This document shows, one piece after another, positions 13,841-14,091 of a DNA stretch of 14,091 nt. Both the position numbers and the translations under genes were made by a program. The stretch is from JBNJEM01 sp051745935 (lineage in GTDB: Bacteria > Planctomycetota > Planctomycetia > Pirellulales > Pirellulaceae). The notes under the pieces are model-generated. The model worked only from the letters and a program-made list of their open reading frames with translations. It was not told the DNA's origin and made no database searches. Where the stretch lies: assembly GCA_051745935.1 (NCBI GenBank), contig JBNJEM010000129.1, positions 1 to 14,091 on the forward strand, written 5' to 3'. The number at the start of each line of letters is the position of its first letter. Within the stretch, counting starts at the first letter, position 1.

Positions 13841-14091
13841 TTTCAGGCGGCTGGATTCTTCCGGGTGGAACGCGGCCCGACGCAAGCCGCCCTCCCGTTG
13901 GTCGGACTCGCGGCGGAAAAAGTCATCGGCCACCGGCATAGATTTCAGGCGGCTGGATTCTTCCGGGTGGAACGCGGCCCGACGCAAGCCGCCCTCCCGT
14001 TGGTCGGACTCGCGGCGGAAAAAGTCATCGGCCACCGGCATAGATTTCAGGCGGCTGGATTCTTCCGGGTGGAACGCGGCCCGACGCAAGC
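13841..14091 (-). repeat. Perfect 102-bp tandem repeat array, cut by window edge
   Basis: Two full identical units (13841-13942, 13943-14044) and 47 bp of a third (14045-14091) begin 36 bp after the stop of the membrane protein gene; the array continues past the window. The 102-bp period is a multiple of three, so frames stay open: the minus strand gives a 34-residue repeat with VADDFFRRESDQREGGLRRA, and one plus-strand frame is also open through each unit (QAAGFFRVERGPTQAALPLV). No start codon with RBS is visible, and the minus-strand frame ends inside the convergent membrane gene, so I call a DNA repeat and not a gene. The reverse complement matches the solitary copy at 9797-9897. Confidence 0.92.

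Noticed and set aside
13619..14089. Minus-strand frame encoding 34-aa repeats (156 aa, open at the window edge)
   Set aside because: It runs antisense into the C-terminal coding region of the membrane protein, has no visible start or RBS, and the related copy at 9797-9897 shows no protein-level conservation. It is better explained as a DNA repeat.

Overview
The window looks like chromosomal DNA of a planctomycete, probably from the Pirellulales group. The evidence is a DUF1559 protein with a type II secretion/pilin-like N-terminus and an H-X9-DG C-terminal motif, a DUF1571 protein, a small two-helix membrane protein of a type I associate with this phylum, GC-rich genes, long intergenic stretches and mixed strand use. 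No rRNA, tRNA, transposase, phage gene or CRISPR array was seen.

Layout from left to right. (1) A secreted DUF1571 protein on the minus strand (260-1231). (2) About 800 bp of non-coding DNA with candidate control elements and copy A of a dispersed repeat. (3) A plus-strand lutABC operon (2036-4865) for L-lactate oxidation: LutA (CCG-domain Fe-S subunit), LutB (LUD plus two 4Fe-4S motifs) and LutC (LUD). lutB and lutC overlap by 8 bp. (4) Two minus-strand genes: a membrane-anchored metallophosphoesterase (5019-6194) and a PAS-GAF-receiver signalling protein (6451-8163). Each has a copy of the same dispersed repeat (B, C) just upstream. (5) About 1.1 kb without a convincing gene, then an 82-aa membrane protein (9268-9516). 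(6) A 59-aa putative lipoprotein on the minus strand (9992-10171). (7) The DUF1559 gene (10599-11633) with a good RBS, a candidate promoter and a candidate terminator. (8) A large polytopic membrane protein resembling GT-C glycosyltransferases (12086-13804). (9) A perfect 102-bp tandem repeat that runs off the right edge.

Only lutABC forms a clear functional unit; the other genes look like single-gene units or loosely spaced neighbours. The most unusual content is intergenic. There is a three-copy dispersed repeat whose hairpin stem is kept by paired changes between copies A and B. There is a separate family of about 101 bp with one diverged solitary copy (9797-9897) and a tandem array of identical units (13841-14091). 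A triple-arm element that can form two mutually exclusive hairpins lies about 90 bp before lutA. All assignments rest on reading motifs by eye; no database search was run.
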